From Desulfobulbaceae bacterium (GTDB lineage: Bacteria > Desulfobacterota > Desulfobulbia > Desulfobulbales > SURF-16), in the NCBI GenBank assembly GCA_020444175.1, contig JAHLLM010000019.1:1-64000 (forward strand): a stretch of DNA of 64,000 bases, given 5' to 3'. Each line of letters starts with the position of its first letter. Within the stretch, counting starts at the first letter, position 1. This document shows, piece after piece, positions 36,520 through 45,406 of the stretch. The notes under the pieces were generated by a model. The model searched no databases. It saw only the letters and a list, made by a program, of their open reading frames with translations, and was not told the DNA's origin. Position numbers and translations under genes: made by a program.

Positions 36520-36556
36520 GTAACTATTCAAATCTAAGGTGCGGCTGAATAGTTAC
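36520..36556. repeat. inverted repeat with distant matching copy
   Basis: GTAACTATTCA (36520-36530) and TGAATAGTTAC (36546-36556) form an 11-bp perfect stem. The extended right arm GGCTGAATAGTTAC is the inverse of GTAACTATTCAGCC at 35985-35998, next to the tolC start, so about 570 bp are bracketed by these ends. Confidence 0.7.
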
Positions 36557-36684
36557 CAGTACTCTTTTCATTGCTATATGGGCGCTTGGCATGGTATTCT
36601 GATGATTAGGCTTGATAGGAAGGCGAGCTGATGGTGTCTATCGTATAAATCGTGTATTTTCGCCTACTCTGAAAGGATGTTGCA

Positions 36685-38778
36685 ATGGGAAGGGAAACTG
36701 ACCATATCAAGTTCACTGAATTGCGCAGACGGGCACAGGCTTTCCTGTCGATGCCTTCCGAAGATTTTGCCTTGTCCCAAAAAGAAATTAAAAAATTGGT
36801 GCATGAGCTCGACACGTATCAGATCGAACTTGAACTGCAAAACGAGGATCTGCGCCAGGCACAGCAGGATCTTCTCGAATCCCGTAACCGATATAACGAC
36901 CTCTATGATTTTGCGCCGGTTGGCTATGTCACCGTGAGCAGCAAGGGCAAGGGCTTGATCTTGGAAGCAAACCTGACTGCAGCGGAGATGATGGGGGTGG
37001 AAAGAAAATTTCTCCATGAACGGCCTTTCAGCGCCTTTATTCTTCCTGCCGATCAGGATGTCTATGACCACCACCGAAAAATACTCCTTGAAACACACGA
37101 GTCGCAGACCTGTGAGCTGCGCATGCAAAGAAAAGGGGACAACAGCATTTTTTATGTTTACCTGAGAAGTGTCATGGAACCCATGGAAGACTATGGGCAA
37201 TTCCGGTCAGCAATAATTGATATTTCGCGGCGCAAGCAGGATGAATTGCTGCTTCAGGAAAGTGAGAGTCATTTTCGTTTGCTCCTGGAAAAGTTGCCCA
37301 ATATTGCCGTCCAGGGATACGGTCCTGACGGGACCATTTATTACTGGAATAAGGCAAATGAATTGATTTACGGTTATACGGAGGAAGAAGCTCTTGGGAA
37401 CGACTTGGTGGAATTGATCATTCCCCCGGAAATGCGGGATTTTGTCAGGGAAGTAATAGCAAAAGCCGTCCTGACAGGTGAAATGCCGCCTGCTGAAGAA
37501 TTGCAATTGATGAGAAAAGACGGAACTCTTGTGGACGTTTTCTCCAGTCATGCAATTGTTCGACAGACGGATCATGAGCCGATGCTTTTTTGTTTTGATG
37601 TGGATATTAGAGAGCGGAAGCGGGCGGAAGACGATTTATATCGGGTCAAAGAGAGGTATCGCACCATAGTCATGGACCAATACGATCTTGTCTGCCGCTT
37701 TGATCCGCAAGGCAGGATTACGTTTGTCAATGATGCCTATTGTGAATGCTTTTCGGTAAAATATAATGAAATTCTTGGAACCAACTTTATTCCCAATATC
37801 CACCCGGAAGATATAAAACTGGTGAAAGAGCAATTTAAATTCCTGACTCCCCAGCAACCCAAAAAAACTGTAGAGCATCGGGTGATTTTACCGGACGGCA
37901 GGATTCACTGGCAGCAATGGTCCGGCAGGGCATTGTTTAATAAAGAGAATGTAATAACTGAATACCAGGCGGTCGGTCGTGATATTACCGACTTAAAAGA
38001 GACTGAAGCCGCACTGCGAAGTGCGGGTGTTGAACTGGAACAACGGGTCAGAGAGCGCACCAGAGAGTTGGAGAAAACCCATGAACAACTGCTTCATGCG
38101 GAAAAACTTTCAGCCATAGGCTGTCTTTCCGCCTCCATTGCCCACGAGTTCAACAATCCTCTTCAGGGGGTCATGACCGTTATTAAAGGGATTGGACAGT
38201 ACGTTCACCTTGATGCGGAGTCTGAAGAATTAGTTGGTCTGGCAATTAAAGAATGCAACAGGATGAAGAATCTCATAGCAAGCCTTCAGGATTTTAATCG
38301 ACCTTCCAGCGGCATATCGGCACCTGTGGATATCCATGCCAATATTGATGCGCTCCTCTTGATCAGCAAAAAGGATTTGAAAACGCGGCAAATAAAGGTT
38401 GTAAAAGATTACATAGACGATATGCCTCCTATTATGGGGGTGGCTGACCAGCTTAAGCAGGTTTTTCTCAATCTGATTAACAATGCCTCATACGCCTGTG
38501 CAGGCGGTGGTATAATTACAATTAAGACTGAAGTGGCCGGGGAATATGTTGTTGTCCATATTCAGGATAACGGTAAAGGCATTGACCCTGCAAATATTGA
38601 CCATATTTTTGAGCCTTTTTTTTCCACCAAATCCCAGTTGCAGGGCACTGGACTCGGATTGTCTGTGAGCCATGGCATCGTAAAAAAACATGGCGGTAAA
38701 ATCAATGTAAAAAACGAGCCAGGGAAAGGAACAACTTTTTCCGTATATTTACCTGTTAAGGAAGCAAAGAATGACTGA
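36685..38778 (+). CDS. PAS-domain histidine kinase (soluble)
   Basis: 697 residues, AAAGGA before ATG 36685, no membrane segment. Three PAS domains in a row (about 65-190, 190-315, 318-450; for example LEKLPNIAVQGYGPDGTIYYWN), a coiled linker, HisKA with His487 (SASIAHEFNNPLQG), and HATPase (QVFLNLINNASYA, DNGKGIDPANI, GTGLGLSVSHGIVKKHGG). Cytosolic sensor of an unidentified small-molecule or redox signal. Overlaps the next regulator gene by 8 bp. Confidence 0.93.
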   Translation: MGRETDHIKFTELRRRAQAFLSMPSEDFALSQKEIKKLVHELDTYQIELELQNEDLRQAQQDLLESRNRYNDLYDFAPVGYVTVSSKGKGLILEANLTAAEMMGVERKFLHERPFSAFILPADQDVYDHHRKILLETHESQTCELRMQRKGDNSIFYVYLRSVMEPMEDYGQFRSAIIDISRRKQDELLLQESESHFRLLLEKLPNIAVQGYGPDGTIYYWNKANELIYGYTEEEALGNDLVELIIPPEMRDFVREVIAKAVLTGEMPPAEELQLMRKDGTLVDVFSSHAIVRQTDHEPMLFCFDVDIRERKRAEDDLYRVKERYRTIVMDQYDLVCRFDPQGRITFVNDAYCECFSVKYNEILGTNFIPNIHPEDIKLVKEQFKFLTPQQPKKTVEHRVILPDGRIHWQQWSGRALFNKENVITEYQAVGRDITDLKETEAALRSAGVELEQRVRERTRELEKTHEQLLHAEKLSAIGCLSASIAHEFNNPLQGVMTVIKGIGQYVHLDAESEELVGLAIKECNRMKNLIASLQDFNRPSSGISAPVDIHANIDALLLISKKDLKTRQIKVVKDYIDDMPPIMGVADQLKQVFLNLINNASYACAGGGIITIKTEVAGEYVVVHIQDNGKGIDPANIDHIFEPFFSTKSQLQGTGLGLSVSHGIVKKHGGKINVKNEPGKGTTFSVYLPVKEAKND

Positions 38779-39766
38779 AAAATCAATACTTCTGGTTGAT
38801 GATGAGGCCACAATTCTTAAATCCATAAGTTGGCTTTTGAAAATTAATAAATTTAATGTGACAACTGCGAAGAACGGCCATGAGGCTTTAGCCCATCTCC
38901 AGGAAAAACAGTATGACCTGGTCATTACCGACCTGGTCATGCCGCAGGTGGATGGCATAGAGGTATTAAAACAGGCCAGAAAACGTTATCCTGACATTGG
39001 CGTCATTATTCTGACCGGCTACGCTGAGGTCAGTTCCGCTGTTGAAGCATTAAAGCAGGGAGCCGACGATTACCTGCAGAAACCCTGTGACATTGTAGAC
39101 CTGTTGAATAAAGCCAACCGCAGTTTTGAAAAACAGGATTTAATTGCCAGGCTTCGCGATCGGAATGAGAAGCTCAAGAGTGAAATATCCGCTCGAAAAA
39201 TTATTGAAAAGGAGCTGGAGGCCTCCCGGGACAATTTGGAACAAAAGGTCAATGAAAGGACTGCGGAGTTGACATCTACAGTAAACAAACTCAGAGCTGC
39301 TTTAAAAACAGTGCGAAGCAAAGAAGAGGAACTGGCAGAAAAAAACCGTGAACTTTGCGATGTAAACGCAGCCTTGAGTGTCATGCTGAAGAGGCGGGAC
39401 AAGGAGCTTGGAGGTATCAGGGGGGAAATAGCAGCCGAAACAGAAAAATTGGTAACCCCTCTTTTGAAAAAAGCGCAGTGTAAACTGACTGGCACGGCAA
39501 GGGATTACCTGGAAACCGCCCAATTAAATCTGATGCATATTTTCTCCGAGCAATCTCCTGATTCCGTTTTAAAATTGGCCCATCTGGCGCCTCGGGAACT
39601 GCAGGTCATCCATTACATCAGACAGAACAAATCCACTAAGGAGATAGCCGATCTCCTCGGCCTTTCCCCTCGAACCGTTGAGTCGTATAGAGAAAATATC
39701 AGAGAAAAAATCGGGATAAAGAATCAGAAAAAAAGTCTAAAGAAATTCATCACATCACTTCATTAA
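38771..39766 (+). CDS. response regulator with coiled coil and LuxR-type HTH
   Basis: 331 residues. Receiver domain at 1-125 (ILLVDDEATILKS, Asp54 in VITDLVMPQ, Lys near 104 in LQKPCD), then a Glu/Lys-rich coiled coil (about 125-240) and a C-terminal LuxR/NarL HTH (LAPRELQVIHYIRQNKSTKEIADLLGLSPRTVESYRENIR in parts). The long coiled coil between receiver and HTH is unusual for NarL-type regulators. Cognate of the PAS kinase by overlap. Confidence 0.92.
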   Translation: MTEKSILLVDDEATILKSISWLLKINKFNVTTAKNGHEALAHLQEKQYDLVITDLVMPQVDGIEVLKQARKRYPDIGVIILTGYAEVSSAVEALKQGADDYLQKPCDIVDLLNKANRSFEKQDLIARLRDRNEKLKSEISARKIIEKELEASRDNLEQKVNERTAELTSTVNKLRAALKTVRSKEEELAEKNRELCDVNAALSVMLKRRDKELGGIRGEIAAETEKLVTPLLKKAQCKLTGTARDYLETAQLNLMHIFSEQSPDSVLKLAHLAPRELQVIHYIRQNKSTKEIADLLGLSPRTVESYRENIREKIGIKNQKKSLKKFITSLH

Positions 39767-39883
39767 TACTGTATTTTTATACCGTATTTCACCGCCTCGC
39801 TGCAGTATTGCCCTCTCTCATATTTGTAGCATAATGAAATAATAAGTTTGTTGTTTCTTCCAAAAAAAGTCTGCACCGTATCC

Positions 39884-40198
39884 ATGAATATGAGAAACGC
39901 AATGTCTGATACAAGTATGAGCAACCCTCCCGGTTTGGAAAGAAAGATAAACGTTTTTTATATCGACAATCTCCCCGAACATATTGGGACGAGTGATGTC
40001 TGCGGTTATTTTGACAAATATTTCACGATATATTCAATCATTTTCAATGACAAAAACACAGCAGTAAATATTCAAAGCGGCTGGATCATGCTGGAGGAAT
40101 TGGATGAAGATATTACCGCTCCTGAAACAGTAAAATTGCTGGGAAAAAATTTAAATATCAGGCTTATGGGACATCTTTTCCCAAACAGAAAATCGTAA
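39884..40198 (+). CDS. small RRM-like protein
   Basis: 104 residues from ATG 39884; ATG 39902 is also possible. INVFYIDNLPEHIGTSDVCGYF matches strand 1 and helix 1 of an RNA-recognition motif (RNP2-like VFYIDNLP), and IYSIIF, SGWIMLEEL and LNIRLMGHLF fit the next strands, although the RNP1 aromatic pattern is weak. An RNA-binding or fold-mimic role is inferred. It sits between two receiver genes, 117 bp after the first and 68 bp before the second. Confidence 0.5.
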   Translation: MNMRNAMSDTSMSNPPGLERKINVFYIDNLPEHIGTSDVCGYFDKYFTIYSIIFNDKNTAVNIQSGWIMLEELDEDITAPETVKLLGKNLNIRLMGHLFPNRKS

Positions 40199-40266
40199 CC
40201 AGGCGTAAATACAGCTATCGGCATAATACTCCTCCATTCTTACCGTTAAACAACGGGGATTTAAAA

Positions 40267-40839
40267 ATGTGCAAGAAGACAATTCTGCTGGTTGATGACG
40301 AGGAGACCATCTTAAAGTCTGTCAGTAACTATCTGAAAAAAAATGGTTACGATGTAACGACTGCCGCAAGCGGTGAAGAGGCAATCAAAAAATTACGTAC
40401 CACTCCTTTCGACCTGACAATTACTGATCTGGCAATGGTGGGAGTAAGCGGGCTGGATGTTTTAAGGGAGATAAAAAAAAACAATTCTACATGTTGTGTG
40501 TTCATCCTCACAGGGTATGGCAATATGGAATCGGCAATTGATGCCTTGCGTTCAGGTGCTGATGATTATCTCCTTAAACCATGTGATGTGGAAGAACTGG
40601 TATTAAAGATTAAACGTTGTCTTGAAAAGCAGGAAGCATTGAACAGAATAAAAATCTACGAAAACATTTTACCAATCTGTATGTACTGCAAAAATATCAG
40701 AGACGATACCGGCGTGGAACCAGGCAAAGGAAAATGGATGTCTGTGGAAGAATATCTGCACCGTAAGAGCGGCACAACCATATCGCATGGTTGCTGTCAT
40801 AAATGCTATAACAATGTGTTGGCGAAGGAAATTTATTAG
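40267..40839 (+). CDS. receiver protein with Cys-rich C-terminal domain
   Basis: 190 residues. Receiver domain (ILLVDDEETILKS, Asp54 in TITDLAMVG, Lys in LLKPCD) very like that of the regulator at 38771, then about 60 residues with Cys pairs: LPICMYCKNIRDD and HGCCHKCYNN, probably a small metal-binding or redox module often appended to receivers. No DNA-binding domain, so it likely acts by protein contact in the same pathway as the PAS kinase. Confidence 0.85.
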   Translation: MCKKTILLVDDEETILKSVSNYLKKNGYDVTTAASGEEAIKKLRTTPFDLTITDLAMVGVSGLDVLREIKKNNSTCCVFILTGYGNMESAIDALRSGADDYLLKPCDVEELVLKIKRCLEKQEALNRIKIYENILPICMYCKNIRDDTGVEPGKGKWMSVEEYLHRKSGTTISHGCCHKCYNNVLAKEIY

Positions 40840-41200
40840 TCCCTAAATTTTGTATTTTATTCCACTTTAGAGGGTTAGGAGGTTCAATTCAAGGAACAGT
40901 TGAGAGGATTCCTTTCCCGCAGGACAAATCCCGCCTGGCAGGACTTGAGGTGTGCTGGGAAAAAAGGAAAGAAGGCTGGGTTACCTTGCCCTTTTCTTCA
41001 GAAACAGGCTCTTCATGCCTTTTGAATTTTTATATGGTTGGTCAACTGGCCTGGCACGCATAGTGCTTTTTGAGAGTTATTATCATTTTCAGTGAGCCGG
41101 ATACGGGAGGATATTCAGAGTGGAACTTCTTGGGATAAACCGAAAAAAACTCTGTGAATATCTTTATAAATGAGCAAATGATCTTTTGGAGGGAAGAAAA
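40840..41200. other. intergenic region with candidate sigma-54 promoter
   Basis: No gene seen in these 360 bp. A direct-repeat-like pair CCCGCAGGACAAATCCCGCCTGGCAGGAC (in parts, 40917-40945) is present, and the sigma-54 site at 41052-41067. Confidence 0.5.
41052..41067 (+). promoter_or_regulatory. candidate sigma-54 promoter of the VPLPA-CTERM cluster
   Basis: TGGCAC-GCATA-GTGCT, a full match to TGGCAC at -24 and to GC at -12 with exact spacing. It is 134 nt before the ATG at 41201. PEP-CTERM genes in many Gram-negative bacteria are known to be driven by sigma-54 with the PrsK/PrsR system, which supports the call. Confidence 0.7.
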
Positions 41201-41800
41201 ATGAAAAAGATGTTTTCACTGCTGGCTCTGAGTCTTGCGATTATAGGGCCGTCCGGCTTTGCTTCGGCAGAAAGCGTTTATTTTGATTTTAACGGCGATA
41301 TGGCTGCTGACACGAACTGGCAGGTAGCGGATTTTGCAAATCCCATTATTGCTGATCTTTATGTTGACGGCATTGATCTTGCCGATGGCGGCCTCATAGG
41401 CTTTGGGCTTAATGTCAGTTTTGACCCTCTCGTGGCGCAGGCTGTTGCCGCATCCGTTGCCAACCCTCCCTGGACGCTTGTACTGGCTCCTCCTGTGATC
41501 AGCTCGGGAAATGTGCTTATGGAAGGATTGTTAAATTTTACTGATCCTGCTCTGTCCGGCACTATTCTGCTTGGTTCGATCACGATGACGGCAACCGATT
41601 CCTTTACCCTCACCTCCTCGGATAAAAGTCCTCTCAGCATAGATTTTGGAAGTGAAACAGGATTTAACTATGACAATGTTATCGCTTTTCAGTCTGCAAA
41701 TGTCTCTGCCGTGCCTCTGCCGGGCGCTGTTTTTCTTCTCGGTTCCGGTTTAGCCGGTCTGGCCGGTCTGGCCAGGAGAGGCAAAAATATAATTTCCTGA
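41201..41800 (+). CDS. VPLPA/PEP-CTERM exported protein
   Basis: 199 residues, GGAGG before ATG 41201. Signal peptide (FSLLALSLAIIGPSGFASA), a beta-rich body with Asp/Gly/Asn turns resembling the cohesin-like fold (VYFDFNGDMAADTNWQVADFA in parts; ASFDPL-like NVSFDPLVAQAVAAS), and a C-terminal sorting signal: VPLPGAVFLLGSGLAGLAGL followed by ARRGK. It is expected to be processed by an exosortase/archaeosortase-like enzyme, not present in the window. The cohesin-like impression matters because the next gene ends in dockerin repeats. Confidence 0.85.
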   Translation: MKKMFSLLALSLAIIGPSGFASAESVYFDFNGDMAADTNWQVADFANPIIADLYVDGIDLADGGLIGFGLNVSFDPLVAQAVAASVANPPWTLVLAPPVISSGNVLMEGLLNFTDPALSGTILLGSITMTATDSFTLTSSDKSPLSIDFGSETGFNYDNVIAFQSANVSAVPLPGAVFLLGSGLAGLAGLARRGKNIIS

Positions 41801-41827
41801 TAATAGGGACATAAAATACAATATCCA

Positions 41828-41850
41828 GGCGGTTCTTCCGCCTTTTGCTT
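41828..41850 (+). terminator. weak terminator or attenuator before the cytochrome gene
   Basis: GGCGG-TTCTT-CCGCC hairpin followed by TTTTGCTT, between the sorting-signal protein and the cytochrome gene. A short stem, so probably partial read-through. Confidence 0.5.
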
Positions 41851-41864
41851 GAGGAGGGAACAGG

Positions 41865-44216
41865 ATGGGACGAAAATCTCAATTTTGTGCAGCAATTGCA
41901 TTTATGACATTCCTGGGGAGCGGGACTTCACTTTTCGCTTTTACACCTTTACCTGTTGCTGACGATCCGCTTGTCCGGATGCCGGGGACGCAACCGGAGC
42001 AACGTATTGATTTAAGGGAGGCTGACCGGTGCCTTTCCTGTCACCAAACAGACCCAAAGACAAATGAGACTCTGGGAACAGGGTTCTGGTCCGGCTCCAT
42101 GATGGCTCAGGCGGCAAGGGATCCTGTTTTTTGGGCAACAATGACCGTTTCCATGCAGGATTCCATATGGGTTCTCGGCAATCCCAATGCCGCTGATATC
42201 TGTCTGCGATGCCATATGCCGGAAGGATGGTTAGGGGGCAGATCCGATCCCCCGAATGCGTCTCTCATGACCGGGAGTGATTTTGACGGGGTGCATTGCG
42301 ATTCCTGTCATCGTCTATGGGACCCGTTTTTTGAAACCTCTTTTGTCGGTACCAGAGAAAGTGCAGACTGGCTTGGATACTGGGATGAGGCTGGAAATTT
42401 CGGGCCCCCTCCGCCGGATTCAGGGACGGCCTCTCAGGTGGCGGCATATGAAACATTACTGGCGGATAGAACCCTTTCAGCTCAGATATTTAAATTCTCA
42501 GGGCAAAATTTCTTTAATGTAAATGAACCGGCATATAGCACGTATACTGAAAATGGAGCCGGTCAATACTTTGTTGACTCAAATGCGGGGCTGGGACCCC
42601 AAAGGGCGAGTTTTGCAGACACGACTCCGAATCACGATGTGCTGTATAGCCGCTACCATAAATCGAAGTATTTCTGCTCAAACTGTCATGATGTTTCCAA
42701 TCCGGTACTGGCAAACCTGGGCCTGTCAGGTCTAGCTGATCAGTCCGGAGGCGCCGATCTCATCACGGAACAGTATCCGGCTTCAAATTATCTCCATGTG
42801 GAGCGGACATTTTCAGAATTTATGCTTTCCGCATACGGACGAGGAGGTGCTGCAACGAATCTTGAGCTGCAGCAACAGGCCGATCCTGTTACCTGGGCAG
42901 CTAAATGTCAGGATTGTCACATGCGTGATATCAGCGGGAAAGGATCCCGGGAGGACCATACAATCATTCGGCCTGATGAGAGTACCGAGCACCCGAATTC
43001 CGGGCTTCCTCTGCATGATTTGCAAGGTGGAAACGCCTGGATAACGTATATTCTCGGCTCAACGGACAATACCTTGCCGACTTTTGATCAAACGAATTTT
43101 AATTTAATGACCCAGGGGCCACAGGCATTGACGTTGAATTTTTATGCCGGTCAATCGCCAACGCAAAACGGCGCAGCCTTGATGGATGCCTCGGCTCGGG
43201 CTCTGGAGCAATTAAGCTTAGCAGGGACCATTAAGAATGTTGACTACAATCCTGCCACCGGAGACCTTTCTTTCAAGGTGCAGAACAACACCGGCCATAA
43301 ATTGATTTCCGGCTATCCCGAAGGACGGCGGATGTTTGTTAATATCAAGGCATACAACAACGATAATTTGATTTTTGAAGTCAATCCGTATGATTATGCC
43401 GCCGGGACTTTAGCAGGAACGCACCAGGTGGTCTCGCCCACGCTTGCAGCCAACCAGGCTTATGTTGACGAGCTTGTCTATGAAGCGAAACTGAAAAGCG
43501 ATCTTACCGGCGAACTGGACGGAACCTTTCATTTTGCCCTGGCAACGGACCGCTATAAGGACAATAGAATTCCGCCTAAAGGATTTGCTGTTGCCGAGGC
43601 GGCTTCCCGCCTGAGCGAACCTGTCTGGCAGGGCGCAAGCGCTCCAGATTATTTCACAACGGAAGAATATGACGGGGGCTTTGATGACGTTTCTCTGAAC
43701 AGCATCTTTCCCCCGGGCGCGGATGAGATTGAGGTAACCCTGTATTACCAGGGGACTTCTCGAAAGTATATTGAATTTTTACAGGATGAAATAAACGGGA
43801 CGGCCTCAACCCTTTCCCTTGATCCCGGCAGCGGTCTGAATCCTGCGGGCGGGACGGAAACATATATCATTCAAACGGATCCGTTTTTCCAGGGACTTAA
43901 GGCCTGGGGAGATACCATCTGGCAGCTTTGGTACCATAATCATGGTTTGGACGGCAGCGGTCTTGCCGTTCCGGGTATTGTTCCTTATGCAATGTCGGAA
44001 GAGAGCTGGGAAACCGCGGCAAATCTATGTAGCTCCGACCTGAACAACGACGGCAGTGTGGATGTGGGTGATTTTGCTATATTCCGCCTGGAATGGGGGC
44101 GTATAGACTGCAACCTGGCAAATCCGTGTACTGCAGACCTGAATGGCGACGGCAGTGTGGATGTGGGGGATTTTGCCATATTCCGTTTGGAATGGGGGCG
44201 CATTGATTGTTTATAG
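41865..44216 (+). CDS. pentaheme c-type cytochrome with dockerin-like tail
   Basis: 783 residues, GAGGAGGG before ATG 41865, signal peptide (FCAAIAFMTFLGSGTSLFA). Five heme motifs CxxCH at residues about 56 (CLSCH), 113 (CLRCH), 145 (CDSCH), 271 (CSNCH) and 348 (CQDCH), so a periplasmic or surface electron carrier or a cytochrome-type enzyme. The region from about 430 to 720 is beta-rich without hemes (NNTGHKLISGYPEGRRMFVN resembles domains of exported multiheme cytochromes). The C-terminus has two dockerin type I repeats (DLNNDGSVDVGDFAIFRLEW and DLNGDGSVDVGDFAIFRLEW) with calcium-loop Asp/Asn residues. A dockerin on a cytochrome implies docking to a cohesin on the cell surface. Confidence 0.85.
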   Translation: MGRKSQFCAAIAFMTFLGSGTSLFAFTPLPVADDPLVRMPGTQPEQRIDLREADRCLSCHQTDPKTNETLGTGFWSGSMMAQAARDPVFWATMTVSMQDSIWVLGNPNAADICLRCHMPEGWLGGRSDPPNASLMTGSDFDGVHCDSCHRLWDPFFETSFVGTRESADWLGYWDEAGNFGPPPPDSGTASQVAAYETLLADRTLSAQIFKFSGQNFFNVNEPAYSTYTENGAGQYFVDSNAGLGPQRASFADTTPNHDVLYSRYHKSKYFCSNCHDVSNPVLANLGLSGLADQSGGADLITEQYPASNYLHVERTFSEFMLSAYGRGGAATNLELQQQADPVTWAAKCQDCHMRDISGKGSREDHTIIRPDESTEHPNSGLPLHDLQGGNAWITYILGSTDNTLPTFDQTNFNLMTQGPQALTLNFYAGQSPTQNGAALMDASARALEQLSLAGTIKNVDYNPATGDLSFKVQNNTGHKLISGYPEGRRMFVNIKAYNNDNLIFEVNPYDYAAGTLAGTHQVVSPTLAANQAYVDELVYEAKLKSDLTGELDGTFHFALATDRYKDNRIPPKGFAVAEAASRLSEPVWQGASAPDYFTTEEYDGGFDDVSLNSIFPPGADEIEVTLYYQGTSRKYIEFLQDEINGTASTLSLDPGSGLNPAGGTETYIIQTDPFFQGLKAWGDTIWQLWYHNHGLDGSGLAVPGIVPYAMSEESWETAANLCSSDLNNDGSVDVGDFAIFRLEWGRIDCNLANPCTADLNGDGSVDVGDFAIFRLEWGRIDCL
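44037..44210 (+). repeat. tandem dockerin-encoding repeat
   Basis: Two 75-bp units (44037-44111 and 44136-44210), 99 bp apart start to start and nearly identical at the DNA level, each coding one calcium-binding dockerin half. Confidence 0.85.
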
Positions 44217-44256
44217 TTGAAAGGATAAATTTTAAACAAAATGAGGAGGGATGCAC

Positions 44257-45051
44257 ATGAACAAAAAAAAGACAAAATTGTTTTTGACTCTATGGTGCTG
44301 TGTAGCTGGTCTCGGATTGGGTTTTGCCGGAACGTCCCAGGCTTCCACGATCTTTAAGGTATCCATAACAAACCTGAGTCCCAATGTTTTGACTCCGATG
44401 CCTTTGGTCACCCACAACTCCAACTTTGACCTTTTTTCCCAGGGCGCAGCTGCTTCAGCCGAGGTGGAAGGCCTGGCGGAAAGCGGTGATGCCCCCGGTA
44501 TTATCGGACTTGCCGCAGCCGCGCCTTCAACTGATGTTTTTGACTATATCGTTGCCTCAGGGGCACCCCTTGGGCCCGGTGCTTCAGCTTCCGTTATGAT
44601 TTCGGCGGATCCAGCCTATTCTCTTTTAAGCTATATGAGCATGCTGGCTATCAGTAATGACGGCTTTATCGGCGGCACCACCGGGGATGGAGCCATTTCT
44701 CTCTTTAACGGCGGGCTGCCCTCATATGGGACGTACACCATAATGCCTCTGGATGTATGGGATGCCGGTACGGAAGTAAATGACGAGCTTGCGGCAAACG
44801 TTCCCGCCCTTGGCGGCATGGGCAGTATTGACGAGGGGGGAGTGGTCAGCCGGATTTTCAACTTCGGCTCATTTACTATTTATGGGCACCCCGGCATTAT
44901 GGGTATTGCCGACATTCCCGTTGAAAATAACTGGCGCAGCGGAGCGGTGGCTGAAATCAACATTGAGGCCGTGCCGATTCCGGGTGCCGTCTGGTTGCTG
45001 GGTTCCGGTCTGTTCAGTCTTATTTGCGCCCGAAGAAAATGGAAAACTTGA
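44257..45051 (+). CDS. spondin-domain VPLPA-CTERM protein
   Basis: 264 residues. ATG 44257 is 7 nt after GAGGAGGG; ATG 44251 lies inside that spacing. Signal peptide (LFLTLWCCVAGLGLGFAGTSQA), a spondin-like domain (FKVSITNLSPNVLTPMPLV, NSNFDLFSQGAAASAEVEGLAE, ISNDGFIG) and the C-terminal sorting signal VPIPGAVWLLGSGLFSLI with basic end ARRKWKT. Same operon as the cytochrome, 40 bp downstream. Surface or extracellular matrix protein. Confidence 0.85.
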   Translation: MNKKKTKLFLTLWCCVAGLGLGFAGTSQASTIFKVSITNLSPNVLTPMPLVTHNSNFDLFSQGAAASAEVEGLAESGDAPGIIGLAAAAPSTDVFDYIVASGAPLGPGASASVMISADPAYSLLSYMSMLAISNDGFIGGTTGDGAISLFNGGLPSYGTYTIMPLDVWDAGTEVNDELAANVPALGGMGSIDEGGVVSRIFNFGSFTIYGHPGIMGIADIPVENNWRSGAVAEINIEAVPIPGAVWLLGSGLFSLICARRKWKT

Positions 45052-45092
45052 AAGTTTATGCTATTGCCGTAAAATAAAAGATCCATTTTGCT

Positions 45093-45131
45093 GGCGGGAC
45101 CTGCTGCTTAAAGGGTCCCGCCTTCTTTTTC
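45093..45131 (+). terminator. factor-independent terminator
   Basis: GGCGGGACC (45093-45101) pairs with GGTCCCGCC (45114-45122), then TTCTTTTT. It ends the cytochrome cluster. Confidence 0.85.
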
Positions 45132-45145
45132 CGAGGTAAAAAAAC

Positions 45146-45406
45146 ATGGGAAAACACAAAGAAGCAGTCAAGTTAGCAATTAAAGACGAATTGATTGCTG
45201 AGTTCAGATCCTCCGGTGCCAGACAGGGAGACATGTTATCCCGGCAATGGCTGCATGACGTTTATCTGCCCACATTAGGCCCCAAGGAAGAAAAAGCCTT
45301 TGAAGAGGCTATCAGTGAAATGATATATGACGGAATCATCGAATATGATGGAGATAGAAAACCAACGTACAGGCTTACGAAAAAAGGCGAGGAGGTACTG
45401 TGTTAG
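45146..45406 (+). CDS. small winged-helix-like protein, 86 aa
   Basis: MGKHKEAVKLAIKDELIAEF... has predicted helices then LSRQWLHDVYLPTLGPKEEKAFEEAISEM and a beta-wing IEYDGDRKPTYRLTKKGEEVL, the shape of a small winged-helix regulator. No family assigned. Only 14 bp after the terminator, so it has its own expression or read-through. Confidence 0.6.
   Translation: MGKHKEAVKLAIKDELIAEFRSSGARQGDMLSRQWLHDVYLPTLGPKEEKAFEEAISEMIYDGIIEYDGDRKPTYRLTKKGEEVLC

Noticed and set aside
36600-36660. Sigma-54 site before the PAS kinase (TTGGCATGGTATTCTGATG)
   Set aside because: The -12 GC is missing at the required distance.
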